Shown in pieces: positions 1 to 9,413 of a stretch of DNA of 64,000 bases. The stretch's first letter is position 1; each line of letters starts with the position of its first letter. This stretch comes from Leuconostoc inhae (GTDB lineage Bacteria; Bacillota; Bacilli; Lactobacillales; Lactobacillaceae), in contig NZ_BPKW01000008.1 in the NCBI RefSeq assembly GCF_019656015.1, forward strand, positions 40,464 to 104,463, written 5' to 3'. The translations under genes and the position numbers were made by a program. The notes beneath the pieces are model-generated. The model made no database searches and had not been told where the DNA came from. It was given only the letters and a program-made list of their open reading frames with translations.

Positions 1-291
1 TATGATGGGATCTTTTCTGATTCTGATGAATATGCAAGTGATTTCTACAATATACTCATTCAGGCAGGTATTCAGGTTCCCAACCAAGTACAAATTATTG
101 GCTTTGATGGGTCACGCGTGTATGCTAGACAAAGAATTACACTATCATCAATCAAACAGTCAACTGCTCATATTGCAAAATATGCAGTTGAAAAACTATT
201 ATCACAAATCGAATCACAAAATAAAGAGACTTTGTTGGGGGAGGCAACTGTTGTACCAGTATCATTTGAAAAGGGCATAACCACTAAGTAA
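1..291 (+). CDS. LacI-family transcriptional regulator, C-terminal fragment
   Basis: Read in frame 1 from the window edge, 96 residues remain before TAA at 289-291. They match the end of a LacI/GalR effector-binding domain: IIGFDGSR, then TLSSIKQS, then an IAKYAVEKLL helix and a closing strand. The DNA-binding N-terminus lies outside the window, so the ligand and targets cannot be named. The neighbouring convergent gene is a pectate lyase, which makes a sugar-responsive regulator plausible but does not prove a link. An overlapping ORF in frame 2 is a shadow. Confidence 0.8.
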   Translation, partial: YDGIFSDSDEYASDFYNILIQAGIQVPNQVQIIGFDGSRVYARQRITLSSIKQSTAHIAKYAVEKLLSQIESQNKETLLGEATVVPVSFEKGITTK

Positions 292-326
292 CATCATGTG
301 AAAATTTAAAAAATGGCGGTTGTATA

Positions 327-371
327 TAAAAATGCGTAGCCTTCCTCACTGAGGAAGGCTACGCATTTTTT
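327..371. terminator. bidirectional intrinsic terminator
   Basis: Perfect inverted repeat (arms about 327-347 and 351-371, three-base loop) with A/T runs on both sides. It sits between the convergent regulator and pectate lyase genes. Confidence 0.9.
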
Positions 372-380
372 AATGGTTTG

Positions 381-1670
381 TTATTTTAATATGGGACCCG
401 CGCTGTTAGAGACAGCTGTTTTTGCCACAGAGGGATCTTGTAATGTCGTTTGATACTTTGGCGTCCAAGATGCAGGACTTAATTTATTACTTGTTGCTAT
501 TCCTGTTACTTTTTGACTGTTTAGCAATGTCCCACTATCAGTTAGATTTGATCCACCGAATATTTTAGCAATATTTTTTGTCGCAAGATTTGGTATATCA
601 AAAATGTTATTTTGTGCGTAAATTTGAGATTGCTTACCAACGCCAAAAGCGTACATAAACTTGTAGACAGATGAGTTGGTTGCTGAATAGTAGTTATTAT
701 ACATGTGAACTTGGCCAAATCTGACGCGCGGTTGGCGTTGAACAAGGTTATCAAAACGATTATGATGCATGGTTACATGTAATTTACCAGCATCACTTGT
801 TTTGCTATCGCTATTACCAATGTTCATTGATTTGTCATGATTTTGAAGCATATTGTATGAAAGTGTAACGTTATTAGCACCATTAACAATATCTACTAAA
901 CCATCATGATGTTGGTACTCTCGGCCATAGTATGAACCATTTTGATTATCTGTTTGTGTACCATCAGAAAAACGATTATGATCTAGCCAAACCTTTGATC
1001 CACCAGTGACCGTTAGATTATCATACTGGGAATTCCAGTTGCCACTAGTGCCATCTGTTGGATCCCACTGTGGGAAAAAATCATAAGCGTTTTCAAATAT
1101 GATGTTACGGACAATCACATTTTGACTGTTAATAATCATGTTACCACCGGTAATTTTAGCATTGTTAGTGCCAATAATCGTTGTGTTAGATGGTACTTTG
1201 TATTGAACTTGTTTAGCCTGATTTTTTTGGGCTTTGTTACGTGCTGTTTCCTGCGAGCCAGTAGGTAATTTTTTACCATAAGTACTGGGATCATAAGCTT
1301 TCAAATAAGTAGTGAGATTATAACCCGTCCCATCAGCATAATTATTAGCAGTTAAGGTTTTGCCATTACCATCAGTATTCATGTCTATCGTACCAGTAAC
1401 ATAAATAATTTTGTTCGTTTGGTTTGTTTCGTTTCCTAAAGCGCTGAGTAGCTGTGTGCGGTTACTAACTTGATAAGTGTGTGAACTATCAGCTTTACTA
1501 CCGCCCGTTGTGCCAGCAGCAAAGCCTTGTGAAGCGTCTGCTGATTCTCGTGAAACTTTTTGCAAATTGTCAGAAATTGTTGCTGCGTTAATGCAAGGTG
1601 TTAGGCCAAGTGTTGCGATACATATGGTAAGTGCAACAATAATATGTTGCTTATGTCGTGTTTTTGTCAT
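381..1670 (-). CDS. secreted pectate lyase, polysaccharide lyase family 1
   Basis: A 429-aa protein starting with a signal peptide (Lys/Arg-rich start, hydrophobic core, likely cleavage after INA around residue 29). The body has the PL1 right-handed beta-helix signatures in order: NVIVRNIIFENA, VWLDHNRFSDG, HHDGLVDIVNGANNVTLSYN, then TMHHNRFDNLVQRQPRVRFG and HMYNNYY. The Asp residues of the middle motifs would bind Ca2+, and the Arg of RQPRVRFG is the expected catalytic base. It should cleave polygalacturonate outside the cell by beta-elimination. The start follows AGGGG. No cell-wall anchor is seen. It is a single gene, and no galacturonate pathway lies nearby. Confidence 0.9.
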   Translation of the reverse strand: MTKTRHKQHIIVALTICIATLGLTPCINAATISDNLQKVSRESADASQGFAAGTTGGSKADSSHTYQVSNRTQLLSALGNETNQTNKIIYVTGTIDMNTDGNGKTLTANNYADGTGYNLTTYLKAYDPSTYGKKLPTGSQETARNKAQKNQAKQVQYKVPSNTTIIGTNNAKITGGNMIINSQNVIVRNIIFENAYDFFPQWDPTDGTSGNWNSQYDNLTVTGGSKVWLDHNRFSDGTQTDNQNGSYYGREYQHHDGLVDIVNGANNVTLSYNMLQNHDKSMNIGNSDSKTSDAGKLHVTMHHNRFDNLVQRQPRVRFGQVHMYNNYYSATNSSVYKFMYAFGVGKQSQIYAQNNIFDIPNLATKNIAKIFGGSNLTDSGTLLNSQKVTGIATSNKLSPASWTPKYQTTLQDPSVAKTAVSNSAGPILK

Positions 1671-1712
1671 GATTTTCCCCTAATAATTTTGTTTTTTTAA
1701 TCACAAATTATT

Positions 1713-1741
1713 ATTATACAAGATAAAAACAGAAAAGTAAA
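1713..1741 (-). promoter_or_regulatory. candidate promoter of the pectate lyase gene
   Basis: On the minus strand a perfect TATAAT (1713-1718) lies 17 bases from a TTTACT -35 (1736-1741), about 43 bases upstream of the ATG. The -35 is weak. Confidence 0.5.
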
Positions 1742-1937
1742 ATATTCACAAAGATGGGCTATGACAAATAAATTAATCAGTTAAATAACTTTTAAGTTGT
1801 GGATTACTCGACAAAAGTACCTGCTTTTAAACAGTGATCAGCAGTTCAGTTTTTGACCATTCAAAGCAAAATAATGACCAGTTAGGGCATTTTGGTAGAC
1901 AGGGTATGCTATAAAATACGATGGTATTTTACAAGCA

Positions 1938-2750
1938 TTAAAAATAGTTTTCCAAAAACACGGCGACACCATCTTGCTGATTACTTTTAGTCGTATGGTT
2001 TGCAACTTGTTTAATACTTGGGATAGCATTGTCCATAGCGACACTAACTTTTGCTAATTTAAGCATGGTGAGGTCATTTTCCTCATCACCAAATGCCATC
2101 AAATTGTCTGATGTTAACGAAAAATGGGTCAGTAACTTTGATAAAGCAGTGCCTTTATTAACGCCATGAGGGATAAACTCTAATAAGATACGCCTTGAAC
2201 GAACAAAAGATAAGTTTTGCGTGAGACGTGGTGTGTGTTGCAGAACGGTTTCTAAATAATCTAATTGGGATTCCGTCGCACAAACCACGAATTTATTGAA
2301 TGTTATTGCTTGTGGTAATTGGTCTAATGTTGATTCGAAATAAGGAATTAATTGGCCTACCAAATCAACATAATGTGATTTGCCAAAATCTTTAATCGAA
2401 AAAACGCTATCGTGGCTCACAATATCAATAGATAAATTCAAATTAGCAATGACATTAAATATATCAGTCACATCTTCGAGAATAAAGTGTTTATCTAAAA
2501 TATTTTGGTCAGTGTAGATATTTTTAATTAAACCGCCATTAAACAAAATAACGTGATCGTCTGGTTGATTTAAACCTAATTGTGTAACAAAATTTTTGAC
2601 ATTAGGAAATGGTCGGCCGGTTGTTAAAACAATTTTTTTACCATTTTGATGTAATTTTCTGAGCACGTGAGTGCTTTTTTCAGAGAGTGTTTTGTTTGGC
2701 AATAGCAGGGTATTATCCATATCTAAAGCAATCATTTGAATAGTTGTCAT
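1938..2750 (-). CDS. Cof-type HAD-IIB family phosphatase
   Basis: A 270-aa cytoplasmic sugar-phosphatase-like protein. Motif I is ALDMDNTLL (nucleophile and acid/base Asp), motif II is VLTTGRP, the Lys of motif III is in VNKGTALSKLL, and motif IV is FGDEENDLTML. These are followed by the typical VAMDNA-IKQVAN-TTKSNQQDGVA ending of the Cof subfamily. The usual substrates are phosphorylated sugars or cofactors; the real one cannot be read from sequence. GGAGG lies 7 bases before the ATG. It follows the PRD regulator gene on the same strand with only a 16-base gap, so the two are probably cotranscribed. Confidence 0.9.
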   Translation of the reverse strand: MTTIQMIALDMDNTLLLPNKTLSEKSTHVLRKLHQNGKKIVLTTGRPFPNVKNFVTQLGLNQPDDHVILFNGGLIKNIYTDQNILDKHFILEDVTDIFNVIANLNLSIDIVSHDSVFSIKDFGKSHYVDLVGQLIPYFESTLDQLPQAITFNKFVVCATESQLDYLETVLQHTPRLTQNLSFVRSRRILLEFIPHGVNKGTALSKLLTHFSLTSDNLMAFGDEENDLTMLKLAKVSVAMDNAIPSIKQVANHTTKSNQQDGVAVFLENYF

Positions 2751-2766
2751 TTGTAACCTCCATAAG

Positions 2767-4251
2767 TTAAAGTTGGGCTAAGACTGTTTTTAGACGATCA
2801 AACTCATTATTTGTCAATTCTCTATCAATTAAAAAAGTGGGTAATTTCGTATCGATATCCGTTGATTCAGTGATAATTAAATCAAAATTATCACGATCAA
2901 TTGAAGATTTGTCAGTATTGGTTAATTGCTTAATCGTTAAGTCACAAGGTGTCACATTATTTTTTTCAATGAATGTTTGAAATAAATTTTGACTGTATAT
3001 TGGTAATGAAGTAAGCATGAGAATATGCAATCGTGGCACTTCTTGATGTTGTAAATTGAAATTATAAAAAATCATGGCAAGAATTGTAATTTGGTCTGGC
3101 AATAAGCCAAAGGGAAATAGACGATTATACAATGCTTGGTCGGGTAAGCTATTTAATGATTTTTCAACGTCATTTTCTAATATTGGATCGTGATAGAGAT
3201 AATCATATACTGTAATACTTTGGTATCGAACTGAATACCAAAAGGGTTTGAGTTGTGTTTGAATGTCTCGCGTAAGCGCCTTTTTTTCAGAAGGCGTGCT
3301 ATCAATATGAGTAATGACCATAAATGAGTTCACAATGTGCTCACTAAGTATTAGTAAACTTTGAAAAGAGTGTGAACTAAAATGTTCATCCTGTTCTTTG
3401 GTCACACTAAGGAGTTGTAACGTTAAAAATAATTTGACAAATGTTGGTATCGTAATAGCAAAATTGGTTGTAATCACGCATGCAAAGTCTTTGATGACAA
3501 GGTGTTCTTGACGTTTCTTAAAGGAGTCAATATCTGTTTTATTAAAAAGTGCTGAAACAGACGCCTTGGGATGATAATTACTGTATAAGGATGCGACGAC
3601 GCTGAAAATCGTTAGTGTCATAGCATTGGAAGCTGATATTTGTTTTTTTAGCGTACTTTTGTACATGTTTTTCAATTTATCGCTGACTAATAAAACTTTG
3701 GAATAAGAAAGTTGGCAATCTAACGTGTGAATGAAATGTTCCAAAGCACTAGCATGGTACTGTAATAAGGTTAAATTATTATACACGTTAACTAACAAAT
3801 CAAATAGCGATTCTTTAAATTCAAAACCATTTTTTTTAGAAAATTCAGGTTTAAATTTGTTTCTCTTTTTTAATTCTGATATATCACGTAAAACAGTATT
3901 ACGAGACACATCAAACAACAATTGAAATTCAGATAACGTCCATTTTTTTAAAGGTAATGCGATGCAAAGAGACATAATGAGTTGGCGATCATAAGAATTG
4001 ATATATTCATTAGTAGTAGCAATTGATAATTGAGTGGTTAATACAGACACTTGCTGCGCCGTGATTTCGAAATTGGGAACTAAAAAAGGCTGGTGCACGG
4101 AGCGCAATTCAGAATTAGCTGCTTGTAATAAATAGTAAATTTTACGATTTGATAAGTTGAGATGATTTGCAATTGTTTGCACATTTGGCAATAGCTGTTG
4201 TGTAGAAATGTAATTGATAAATTTTGTATAGTTCATACCAGATACTTGCAT
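2767..4251 (-). CDS. PRD-domain transcriptional regulator of the ula operon (UlaR/MtlR-like)
   Basis: A 494-aa protein with two N-terminal helix-turn-helix segments (around LPNVQTIANHLNLSNRKIYYLL and LSEFQLLFDVSRNTVLRDISELKKR), a long helical middle consistent with PTS regulation domains, and a C-terminal EIIB-like region (ILMLTSLPIYSQ...). The frame stays open to 4428, but that extension would run through a terminator-like hairpin. GAAGGGA lies 8 bases before the ATG at 4251, so I start there. Its divergent position next to ulaG suggests it controls the ascorbate operon, probably as a PTS-phosphorylated activator. I infer the target from position only. Confidence 0.75.
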   Translation of the reverse strand: MQVSGMNYTKFINYISTQQLLPNVQTIANHLNLSNRKIYYLLQAANSELRSVHQPFLVPNFEITAQQVSVLTTQLSIATTNEYINSYDRQLIMSLCIALPLKKWTLSEFQLLFDVSRNTVLRDISELKKRNKFKPEFSKKNGFEFKESLFDLLVNVYNNLTLLQYHASALEHFIHTLDCQLSYSKVLLVSDKLKNMYKSTLKKQISASNAMTLTIFSVVASLYSNYHPKASVSALFNKTDIDSFKKRQEHLVIKDFACVITTNFAITIPTFVKLFLTLQLLSVTKEQDEHFSSHSFQSLLILSEHIVNSFMVITHIDSTPSEKKALTRDIQTQLKPFWYSVRYQSITVYDYLYHDPILENDVEKSLNSLPDQALYNRLFPFGLLPDQITILAMIFYNFNLQHQEVPRLHILMLTSLPIYSQNLFQTFIEKNNVTPCDLTIKQLTNTDKSSIDRDNFDLIITESTDIDTKLPTFLIDRELTNNEFDRLKTVLAQL

Positions 4252-4328
4252 AGCAGTATTCCCTTCTTTTATGAACGCAACTAATGTTGTTTGGTGTTCA
4301 TCATTATTGTACAACGTAGAGTATGCGC

Positions 4329-4380
4329 AAAACAGTCTCATTGGGGCAACTTTATTGTGGCACAATGAGACTGTTTTTTT
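4329..4380 (+). terminator. terminator-like hairpin ahead of the ula promoter
   Basis: The 15-base arms AAAACAGTCTCATTG and CAATGAGACTGTTTT enclose about 19 bases, and the right arm runs into seven T. It lies between the divergent regulator and ulaG. On the plus strand it would stop readthrough into ulaG, or act as an attenuator if a promoter lies further upstream. Confidence 0.6.
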
Positions 4381-4432
4381 AGATCTTGATAACAGATAAT
4401 ATAATTGTACCAAAAAATGTAAGCGCATACAT
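4377..4432 (+). promoter_or_regulatory. ula operon promoter with cre site
   Basis: TATAAT at 4400-4405 has only a poor -35 (around 4377-4382), which fits a promoter needing an activator. TGTAAGCGCATACA at 4419-4432 matches the CcpA cre consensus and lies just downstream of the predicted start, where bound CcpA would block transcription. Ascorbate use should therefore be repressed by preferred sugars. Confidence 0.75.
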
Positions 4433-4470
4433 TTTAAAACAACAATTTAGAATTGGAAAGGGATAGCATC

Positions 4471-5544
4471 ATGGCAAAAGCAACAAATATTGAAGAAGCA
4501 ACACGTGAAAATTGGATTGAGAACACATTTCCAGAGTGGGGAACTTGGTTGAACGAAGAAATTGAGCAGGCAAATGTGCCTGATAAAAATTTCAAAATGT
4601 GGTGGTTAGCCAATAATGGTGTTTGGTTAAAAACACACGAAAATACAAACATTTTAGTAGACTTATGGAATGGGACAGGAAAGCAGACCCATGGCTCAGG
4701 ATTAATGAAAAAAGGACATCAAATGATGCGAATGAGTGGTGTCCAAAAAATGCAACCTAACTTAAGGTTACAACCGTTTGTTATTGATCCTTATGCCGTC
4801 AAAAACGTTGATGCTTTACTTGTAACGCATATTCATTCCGATCATTTAGATATTAATACAGCTGCTGCTGTTTTACAAAATAGTGGTCCAGAAACAAAGT
4901 TTATTGGGCCACAGGCTGTGGTTGATATTTGGGAAAGCTGGGGTGTACCGTCAGAACGCACAGTGGTTGTGCATCCCGGTGACGAAGTCACAGTTAAGTC
5001 AGTAACCATTAAAGCATTGGAAGCATTTGATCGTACGGCGCTTTTGACAGTAGATTCAGAGGTTAAAATTAAAGATTCATTGCCTCAAGATATGAATGAA
5101 ATTGCGGTCAACTACCTATTCAAAACTTCAGGCGGTAATTTGTATCATGCGGCTGACTCGCATATGTCAAACATGTTTGCCAAACATGGTAATGAAAATG
5201 ATGTTGATGTTGAAATCATTAACTATGGTGAAAATCCCCGTGGTATTACTGACAAAGTCACATCATTAGATGTCTTGCGTTCGGCAGAAGACTTGAAAAC
5301 AAAAGTTGTTATTCCAGTGCATTACGATATTTGGTCTAATTTTGATGCTGATCCTCAAGAAATTGTAAAAATTTGGGAAATGAAAAAGGATACACTGGAC
5401 TATAAATTCCATCCATTTATTTGGAAGGTTGGCGGTAGTTATACTTTTCCACAAGATAAAGATCGCGTCCAATATCACTATGACCGAGGCTTCTCAGATG
5501 TCTTTTCAACAGACAATGACGTGCCATTCCCTTCATTTCTATAA
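4471..5544 (+). CDS. ulaG: L-ascorbate-6-phosphate lactonase UlaG
   Basis: A 357-aa cytoplasmic metal-dependent hydrolase of the metallo-beta-lactamase fold, close to the usual length of about 354. The metal-binding motif [10 protein letters not shown] is near residue 120, and later ligands include HAADSHMSN and the [11 protein letters not shown] segment. It opens the lactone of L-ascorbate-6-phosphate delivered by the PTS, giving 3-keto-L-gulonate-6-phosphate. An in-frame TTG at 4453 exists, but AAAGGGA is spaced for the ATG at 4471. It is the first gene of the ula operon, and the EIIA gene starts 10 bases later. Confidence 0.92.
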   Translation: MAKATNIEEATRENWIENTFPEWGTWLNEEIEQANVPDKNFKMWWLANNGVWLKTHENTNILVDLWNGTGKQTHGSGLMKKGHQMMRMSGVQKMQPNLRLQPFVIDPYAVKNVDALLVTHIHSDHLDINTAAAVLQNSGPETKFIGPQAVVDIWESWGVPSERTVVVHPGDEVTVKSVTIKALEAFDRTALLTVDSEVKIKDSLPQDMNEIAVNYLFKTSGGNLYHAADSHMSNMFAKHGNENDVDVEIINYGENPRGITDKVTSLDVLRSAEDLKTKVVIPVHYDIWSNFDADPQEIVKIWEMKKDTLDYKFHPFIWKVGGSYTFPQDKDRVQYHYDRGFSDVFSTDNDVPFPSFL

Positions 5545-5554
5545 GGAGTAGAAA

Positions 5555-6034
5555 ATGACAATGCTTAAGTATTTTTATGATAATGATTTAGTACGTATTT
5601 ATGATGAAACGCCTAAACAGTGGCAAGTAGCGTTACGTGTTGCTAGTGAAAACTTGAAAGAAAAAGGCATCATCACCGATGATTATGTTAATGAAATCAT
5701 CAAAAATGTCGACACAAATGGTGCCTACATTGTCATAACGCCAGGAGTTGTCATGCCACACGCATTGGCGACGGGACCAGGTGTATTAGGAACAGGTATT
5801 GGTTTTGCTAAATTTAGTGAACCAGTGTCATTTGAAGAGGGCAATCCAGATAAAGAAGGCAAATTATTCTTTACGTTGGCGGCTAAGGATGAAACCCAAC
5901 ATTTGGAAAATATTCAAAATTTAATGACGTTACTCATGACTGATGGCATGATTGAAGCGTTGTCAGATATTGAAACGATGGCAGATTTTGTTCAAGTGAT
6001 GGGTCAATTTGAAAATACCCCTGCAGAGCAGTGA
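5555..6034 (+). CDS. ascorbate-type PTS EIIA component (UlaC-like)
   Basis: A 159-aa EIIA of the mannitol/fructose-type fold. The phosphorylated His is expected in the VVMPHA motif near residue 70, and the C-terminal part carries LENIQNLMTLLM. It passes phosphate from HPr to the EIIB encoded at 7593. TAAGGAG lies 7 bases before the ATG, and the gene ends 10 bases before the EIIC start. The order lactonase-EIIA-EIIC-EIIB differs from the ulaABC order of E. coli. Confidence 0.9.
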   Translation: MTMLKYFYDNDLVRIYDETPKQWQVALRVASENLKEKGIITDDYVNEIIKNVDTNGAYIVITPGVVMPHALATGPGVLGTGIGFAKFSEPVSFEEGNPDKEGKLFFTLAAKDETQHLENIQNLMTLLMTDGMIEALSDIETMADFVQVMGQFENTPAEQ

Positions 6035-6044
6035 GGAGAGAATA

Positions 6045-7556
6045 ATGAGTAATATATTTGCAGGAATATTGAACATTTGGGAATTTTTTGCCAACAATAT
6101 TTTGACACAACCAGCCTATATGATTGGGTTCATTGTGTTGATTGGTTATATGTTAGAAAAGAAACCTTGGTATGAAAGTTTAGCTGGTTTTTTGAAAGCA
6201 ACGATTGGTTATATGATTTTGATGGTTGGTTCCACTGGACTTGTTACAAGTTTCCGACCAATATTAACTGGCTTGAAGGACCGATTTCATTTAACAGCAA
6301 CAGTGATTGATCCGTACTTTGGTCAAAATGCTGTGACAGATGGTCTAGAGAAAACATTTGGTCGCTCATTTGGGGATGTCATGATCCTATTATTGATTGC
6401 CTTTGTTTTCAACATTTTATTGGTTCGTTTTTCAAAATACACGAAGTTGCGTGCCGTCTTCACAACTGGAAATGTCCAAGTACAACAAGCAGCAACTGCA
6501 TTTTGGATTTTATTGTTTGCCATTCCGAGCTTAGGACGCATTGAAGTATTGTTAGTTATGGGTGTTATCCTCGGTTTGTACTGGGCTGTTGGGTCAAACA
6601 TGACGATTAAACCAATACAGCAATTAACTGATGGTGGTGGATTCGCTATTGCCCATCAGTAAATGTTTGGTATAGCGTTGGTGGCTTGGATTTCTGACAA
6701 AATGAAAAAATCATCCGATAAAAAGGATCATAAGCCATCAAAACGTTTGGAAGATGTTACTTTACCAGGATTTTTGAGAATATTTAATGAAAATATGGTC
6801 GCAACTGCTATTTTGATGTTTTTGTTTTTCGGAATTATCATGGTTGTCTTAGGACCAAGTTATTTCCATCAAGTATTTATTACCAGTAATGGGGCATCTG
6901 GATTGGCTAGTGGTGCAAGCTTTTTCTTCTATATTTTGACGACATCATTGGGATTTGCGGTTAATTTAGCTATTTTGCAACTAGGTGTGCGAACATTCGT
7001 TGGTGAGCTAACAGAAAGTTTCACTGGTATCAGTGATACAATCTTACCCAATTCAGTTCCCGGTATTGATGTTGCAGCCACATTTGCGTTTGGTGAGCAA
7101 AATGCTGTAACAATCGGCTTTTTATTTGGTGCATTAGGACAATTCTTAGCGATCGGTGCATTGATGGTCTTCCACTCACCGACGATTATTATTGCTGGCT
7201 TTATTCCCTTATTCTTTGATAACGCTGTCTTCGGTGTTATTGCCAATAATCGTGCAGGTGCCAAAGCTGCTATGATTTTGCCATTTTTCTCGGGGATCAT
7301 CCAAGTGTTTGGCGCTGCGTTAATCTCAACATGGATTGGCATGTCAAAATTTGGTGGTTACTTAGGCATGTTCGATTGGGACACTGTTTGGCCAGGATTT
7401 GCAGTTATTTTGAAATATTTAGGTTACTTTGGGGTTGTTGTTATAGCTGCATTGTTATTGATTATTCCACAACTTGAATACCGTAAAGACCCTAAAAACT
7501 ACTTTTTGATGGTTGAAGATTATGAAGCGTATAAAAAAAATAAAGGTATTGATTAA
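6045..7556 (+). pseudogene. ulaA: ascorbate PTS EIIC (UlaA) split by an in-frame TAA
   Basis: Two consecutive ORFs in the same frame make one EIIC membrane permease: 6045-6662 (205 residues) and 6663-7556 (297 residues). The only break is TAA at 6660-6662. The sequence across it reads GGGFAIAHQ-stop-MFGIALVAW, while UlaA proteins have a His-Gln-Gln there, so the stop replaces the second Gln (CAA to TAA, one transition). Read through, the length is about 503, somewhat longer than E. coli UlaA. An ATG follows the stop directly (TAAATG), but no Shine-Dalgarno precedes it. The rest looks undamaged (many hydrophobic segments; ELTESFTGISDTILPNSVPGID conserved). Split expression, readthrough or a sequencing error cannot be excluded. 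Confidence 0.85.
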
Positions 7557-7592
7557 GCATACTTTTTACACAAATAGAAATGGAGAAATATA

Positions 7593-7898
7593 ATGAATAT
7601 TTTAGTATCTTGTGCTAACGGTTCTGGTACCAGTTTAATGATGATGAAGAGTGTCGAAAAGTCAATGAAAAAATTAGGCATTCCAGTCACAAAGATTAAT
7701 CACACGAGTATTGCTGAGGGTAAGTCAACGGCTGCCCAATATGACGCAGTTTTTACGCCACTAAACTTTGTCGACATGTTTGCAGATGTTGCTAAAAAAG
7801 GGGTGACAGTTGTTGGTGTGAAAAACGTTATGAGTGATAAAGAAATTACACAACGTATTATTGATGAAACTAATTTTGAAGAAAAATATAAAAAGTGA
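7593..7898 (+). CDS. ulaB: ascorbate-type PTS EIIB component
   Basis: A 101-aa cytoplasmic EIIB. The phosphocysteine loop is at the very N-terminus (ILVSCANGSGTSLMM, Cys7), followed by a Rossmann-like lactose/galactitol-type EIIB fold. It accepts phosphate from EIIA and gives it to ascorbate during EIIC-mediated entry. TGGAG lies 7 bases before the ATG. If the upstream EIIC is really inactive, this protein has no transport partner in the operon. Confidence 0.9.
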   Translation: MNILVSCANGSGTSLMMMKSVEKSMKKLGIPVTKINHTSIAEGKSTAAQYDAVFTPLNFVDMFADVAKKGVTVVGVKNVMSDKEITQRIIDETNFEEKYKK

Positions 7899-7908
7899 GG
7901 ATAGAAAA

Positions 7909-8547
7909 ATGACAAAACCTAATTTACAAATTGCTTTAGACCAAAATACCTTAGCAGACGCAGTTAAAATAGCACATTTAGCAGGAGCCATTGTTGACAT
8001 TGTTGAAGTAGGAACGATTTTAGAACTACAAGCAGGGCAAGATGCAATCCGCGTGCTGCGAGCCATGTTTCCGGATAAAATCATTGCTTCTGACACAAAA
8101 TGTGCCGATGCTGGCTCAACAGTTGCACAAAATTCTAAAGATGCTGGTGCTGATTTGATGACGGTGATTGATTCTGCAACGATTGCGACGATGAAGTCGG
8201 CAAAATCAGTGTTAGATGGGATTCAAGTCGAGTTATACTCAGCATGGAATTGGGATTTAGCAGCAAAGTGGCAAGCAATTGGCATTGAACAAGTTATTTA
8301 TCATCAAAGTCGCGATGCGTTGCTTGCTGGAGAAGTATGGGGTAAAAAAGATTTAGATATTGTTAAGAAATTTATTAAAATGGGATTTAAAGTCTCTGTA
8401 ACAGGGGGCTTAAATTTAGACACAATCAAACTATTTAAAGACGTGCCGGTTTATACATTTATTGCTGGTCGCGCGATTACTGGTCAAGCAGATCCCGCTG
8501 CAGCTGCGCAAGACTTCCAAGATGAAATTAAAAAGTACTGGTCATAA
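7909..8547 (+). CDS. ulaD: 3-keto-L-gulonate-6-phosphate decarboxylase UlaD
   Basis: A 212-aa TIM-barrel enzyme of the orotidine-5'-phosphate decarboxylase suprafamily (usual length about 216). Visible motifs are LQIALDQNTLADA, IVEVGTILE, IIASDTKCADAG (active-site Asp-x-Lys-x-x-Asp) and the phosphate-binding end VTGGLNLDTIKLF...FIAGRAITG. It converts 3-keto-L-gulonate-6-phosphate to L-xylulose-5-phosphate and CO2, using Mg2+. The frame is open further upstream, but GTGAGG before the ATG at 7909 decides the start. Confidence 0.92.
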   Translation: MTKPNLQIALDQNTLADAVKIAHLAGAIVDIVEVGTILELQAGQDAIRVLRAMFPDKIIASDTKCADAGSTVAQNSKDAGADLMTVIDSATIATMKSAKSVLDGIQVELYSAWNWDLAAKWQAIGIEQVIYHQSRDALLAGEVWGKKDLDIVKKFIKMGFKVSVTGGLNLDTIKLFKDVPVYTFIAGRAITGQADPAAAAQDFQDEIKKYWS

Positions 8548-8549
8548 TA

Positions 8550-9413
8550 ATGGTGAAACTTGGAGTTAATGAAAAATCATTGCCAGCCACGATGTCATGG
8601 TTGGACAAATTAAAGTTTGCTAAAAAGCGAGGTTTTTCATTTGTAGAGCTGTCAATTGATGAAACTGATGCGCGTATAGCGCGCTTAAATTGGAATAGAG
8701 AACAGCGATTTAGTTTAGTCAAAGATATTTATGAATCTGGTGTCTCCATTGATACGATGATGTTATCAGCACTTAGAAAGTTTCCACTTGGTTCAGAAAA
8801 CAAGGATATTTATGACCAATCGTTCGACATGTGTCAAAAAGCGATTGTCTTAGCTAAAGATCTCGGTATACGTAATATTCAAATTGCAGGTTATGATGAG
8901 TATTATGGCTCAAAAACACCATTGACTCACGAAAATTTTATTGAAAATTTGCAACGCGTCGTGAATTTTGCAGCCCAACATCAAGTCATGATTTCTATTG
9001 AAACAATGGATGATTGTTTCATTAATTCAATTGCTAAAATAAAAAATGTTAAAAAAGCGATTGTATCACCTTGGTTACAAGCTTATCCTGATCTAGGAAA
9101 TATTTCAGCTTGGCCAGATAATAAACCAATAGAAGATTTGACACAAGGTTTGGATAACATTATTGCTATTCATGTAAAAGATGTGTTAGCTGTAACTGAA
9201 CAGACGTCTGGAAAATTCAAAGATGTACCATTTGGTAAAGGGGATGTTAATTTTCTCGGTTTGTTTAAAGCATTAAAGCGTGTTGGGTACCAAGGGACTT
9301 TCACCATTGAAATGTGGTCAGAAAATGATATTGATGCCGATAGCAAAGTTATTTTTGCCCATGATTTCATTGTTGATTTGTTAACGCAAGCTGGTTTATT
9401 AGTGGAAGGATAA
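8550..9413 (+). CDS. ulaE: L-ribulose-5-phosphate 3-epimerase UlaE
   Basis: A 287-aa sugar-phosphate isomerase/epimerase TIM barrel. The conserved Glu residues lie in FVELSIDETDARI, ISIETMDD and FTIEMWSEND; a metal-binding His is expected in IAIHVKDVLA. It interconverts L-xylulose-5-phosphate and L-ribulose-5-phosphate. The start lies 2 bases after the ulaD stop and has no clear Shine-Dalgarno, so translation probably depends on coupling to ulaD. Confidence 0.9.
   Translation: MVKLGVNEKSLPATMSWLDKLKFAKKRGFSFVELSIDETDARIARLNWNREQRFSLVKDIYESGVSIDTMMLSALRKFPLGSENKDIYDQSFDMCQKAIVLAKDLGIRNIQIAGYDEYYGSKTPLTHENFIENLQRVVNFAAQHQVMISIETMDDCFINSIAKIKNVKKAIVSPWLQAYPDLGNISAWPDNKPIEDLTQGLDNIIAIHVKDVLAVTEQTSGKFKDVPFGKGDVNFLGLFKALKRVGYQGTFTIEMWSENDIDADSKVIFAHDFIVDLLTQAGLLVEG

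Noticed and set aside
2..280. 92-codon frame at the left edge
   Set aside because: Frame 1 of the same DNA gives a clear LacI-family C-terminus; this frame shows no family features.
4252..4428. N-terminal extension of the PRD regulator
   Set aside because: It would translate through a terminator-like hairpin and has no ribosome site, whereas the ATG at 4251 has one.
6660..6662. Selenocysteine or pyrrolysine recoding at the ulaA stop
   Set aside because: The codon is TAA, not TGA or TAG, and the aligned residue is Gln.
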